From Anaerolineae bacterium (GTDB taxonomy: Bacteria > Chloroflexota > Anaerolineae > Promineifilales > Promineifilaceae): a DNA stretch of 40,600 bases. The notes under the pieces are model-generated. The model did not search any database. It was not told the origin of the DNA and saw only the letters and a list, made by a program, of their open reading frames with translations. The DNA lies in NCBI GenBank assembly GCA_028277515.1, contig JANQGC010000223.1:1-40600 (forward strand), read 5' to 3'. Positions 39,827 to 40,600 of this stretch are shown here, piece by piece. How positions within the stretch are numbered: the first letter of the stretch is position 1; each line of letters begins with the position of its first letter. The position numbers and the translations under genes are program-made.

Positions 39827-39861
39827 AAAATAAGGCCAGCCCATGATTGAGCTGGCCTTAT
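39827..39861 (-). terminator. Intrinsic terminator of the rplJ-rplL operon
   Basis: On the minus strand TAAGGCCAGC and GCTGGCCTTA pair over 10 bases, followed by TTTTGG. It lies 28 bases past the rplL stop and immediately before the maf start, so it insulates the ribosomal genes from maf or lets limited readthrough pass. Confidence 0.8.
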
Positions 39862-39888
39862 AAAGATCAGGTGGTGTAGGAAAGGAGA

Positions 39889-40269
39889 TTACTTCAGCTC
39901 GACAGATGCGCCGGCAGCTTCCAGCTTCGCTTTCGCTTCTTCGGCCGCATCTTTGGCGGCGCCTTCAAGAACGGTCCCCATCTCATCCACAACAGCCTTG
40001 GCTTCTTTCAAGCCAAGGGAGGTCAGAGCACGGACTTCCTTGATGACGTTGATCTTCTTCGGTCCAATATCGGTGAGCACGACATCAAACTCATCTTTTT
40101 CTTCTTCAGCTTCAGCAGCGCCGGCAGCGCCGGGGCCAGCCATCATTCCCATTGCTACAGGAGCAGCAGCGCTTACGCCCCACTTCTCTTCCAGCATTTT
40201 CGTTAACTCGGCGGCCTCCAAAAGGGTTAAGCCACTTAAATCTTCAACAATTTTTTCTAAATCGGCCAT
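39889..40269 (-). CDS. rplL: 50S ribosomal protein L7/L12
   Basis: This 126-residue stalk protein is present in several copies per ribosome and recruits translation factors. The N-terminal dimerisation part ([30 protein letters not shown]), the Ala/Gly-rich hinge (35-55) and the C-terminal domain with [20 protein letters not shown] and [11 protein letters not shown] are all standard. GGAGG upstream sets the start. It follows rplJ by 68 bases, including an 18-bp palindrome at the rplJ stop. A clear intrinsic terminator follows. Confidence 0.98.
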   Translation of the reverse strand: MADLEKIVEDLSGLTLLEAAELTKMLEEKWGVSAAAPVAMGMMAGPGAAGAAEAEEEKDEFDVVLTDIGPKKINVIKEVRALTSLGLKEAKAVVDEMGTVLEGAAKDAAEEAKAKLEAAGASVELK

Positions 40270-40330
40270 GATAAATAATCCTCCAAAATTAATGTTTCTT
40301 TATATATTGTGATAAGAAGAGATAATCTGC

Positions 40331-40348
40331 CGGCTGCCTAGGCAGCCG
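40331..40348. other. 18-bp perfect palindrome at the rplJ stop codon
   Basis: CGGCTGCCTAGGCAGCCG is its own reverse complement. In the rplJ-rplL transcript it would form a 7-bp GC-rich hairpin with the UAG stop codon of rplJ in the loop. No U-tract follows, so it is not a simple terminator. Confidence 0.55.
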
Positions 40349-40600
40349 CCTCGGTTCCACTCTCTTCACTTTTGGCGTATGCATCAACCACATTAACAAC
40401 CTGGCGCACACCGCTGGAAAGCGTCGAGGCAATATTTCGTGCCGGGGCGCTAATAAGGCCAAGGATTTGAGCGCGAAGTTGGTCAAGCGATGGCAGTTCG
40501 GCTAACGCCTCAACTTCTGCGGTGGACAACATGTTCAGATTCATGATGCCACCCTTGATTGATAAATTATCCTCATTCTTGGCATATTCCACTAAGGCCT
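40338..40600 (-). CDS. rplJ: 50S ribosomal protein L10, C-terminal part (5' end outside window)
   Basis: The frame stays open to the window edge. The visible 87 codons match the L10 C terminus: FEIKAG-like LSIKGGIMNLNML, then STAEVEALAELPSLDQLRAQ, the LLG-x-x-x-APARN-type segment ILGLISAPARNIA, and the final helix that binds L7/L12 dimers. L10 anchors the L7/L12 stalk to 23S rRNA. A GTG at 40592 is internal, not the start. The order L10-L7/L12 is conserved across bacteria. Confidence 0.95.
   Translation of the reverse strand, partial: ALVEYAKNEDNLSIKGGIMNLNMLSTAEVEALAELPSLDQLRAQILGLISAPARNIASTLSSGVRQVVNVVDAYAKSEESGTEAAA

Noticed and set aside
40338..40592. A stand-alone 84-residue gene at the right edge
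   Set aside because: The frame continues past the GTG to the window edge and matches the C-terminal end of ribosomal protein L10.
1..40600. CRISPR arrays, phage genes, transposases
   Set aside because: No regularly spaced identical repeats and no transposase, integrase or phage structural proteins are visible in any frame.

Overview
This is a gene-dense bacterial chromosomal segment, of roughly even base composition by eye, with no phage, plasmid or CRISPR signature. The gene content points to Chloroflexota, perhaps an Anaerolineae-like filamentous lineage. The supporting genes are RNase J, a SpoIIE/RsbW/STAS partner-switching set, a fused ABC1-type kinase, a geranylgeranyl-reductase-family flavoprotein and a methylcrotonyl-CoA carboxylase-type subunit. 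That assignment is inference from gene families, not a database result.

Left part (1-9800). The 3' half of the RNase P RNA gene is cut by the window edge. It is followed by a low-molecular-weight tyrosine phosphatase, a geranylgeranyl-reductase-family flavoprotein, a cold-shock protein (minus strand), and a minus-strand group of a cysteine-less Trm112-like membrane protein, AceK and a GNAT protein. A repeat-rich gap leads to a YvlD/holin-4-like domain fused to an ABC1 (UbiB/AarF) kinase, a DUF4203-like membrane protein and a DUF1269-like protein.

Middle (9800-24400). A minus-strand partner-switching operon reads STAS, RsbW-like kinase, STAS, then a four-GAF SpoIIE phosphatase. queG follows on the plus strand, apparently leaderless. 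An envelope or glycan-flavoured minus-strand stretch follows, with a UROD-like protein, a UDP-glucose dehydrogenase, an FAD amine oxidase-like protein and an UPF0104 flippase-like protein. Next come tRNA-Pro(CGG), a SpoU methyltransferase, a miniature PPDK_N-like protein, YchF and an AT-richer Mrr-type nuclease that looks acquired.

Right part (24400-40600). This holds an acyl-CoA carboxylase beta subunit, YbaK, SppA and a subtilase. It continues with a conserved protein of unknown activity, a MobA-like nucleotidyltransferase, a PAP2 phosphatase and a deoxynucleoside kinase-MazG fusion. Then come ThpR, a zinc-ribbon membrane protein, RNase J, a PP2C phosphatase with a TPR-like membrane protein, Maf, rplL and the 3' end of rplJ.

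The most unusual features are non-coding. At least four families of short structured dispersed repeats sit in gaps and touch gene ends: A at 5880 and 37107; B at 812 and 5750; C at 31020, 32473 and 35162; D at 208, 15271 and 20431. The palindrome CGGCCG recurs about 70 times by hand count and is absent from the mrr-like gene. Four TTCAC units lie exactly 11 bp apart at 2644-2681. The protein-level novelties are the holin-4/ABC1 fusion, the dNK/MazG fusion, the cysteine-less Trm112-like partner of AceK and the reduced PPDK_N protein.
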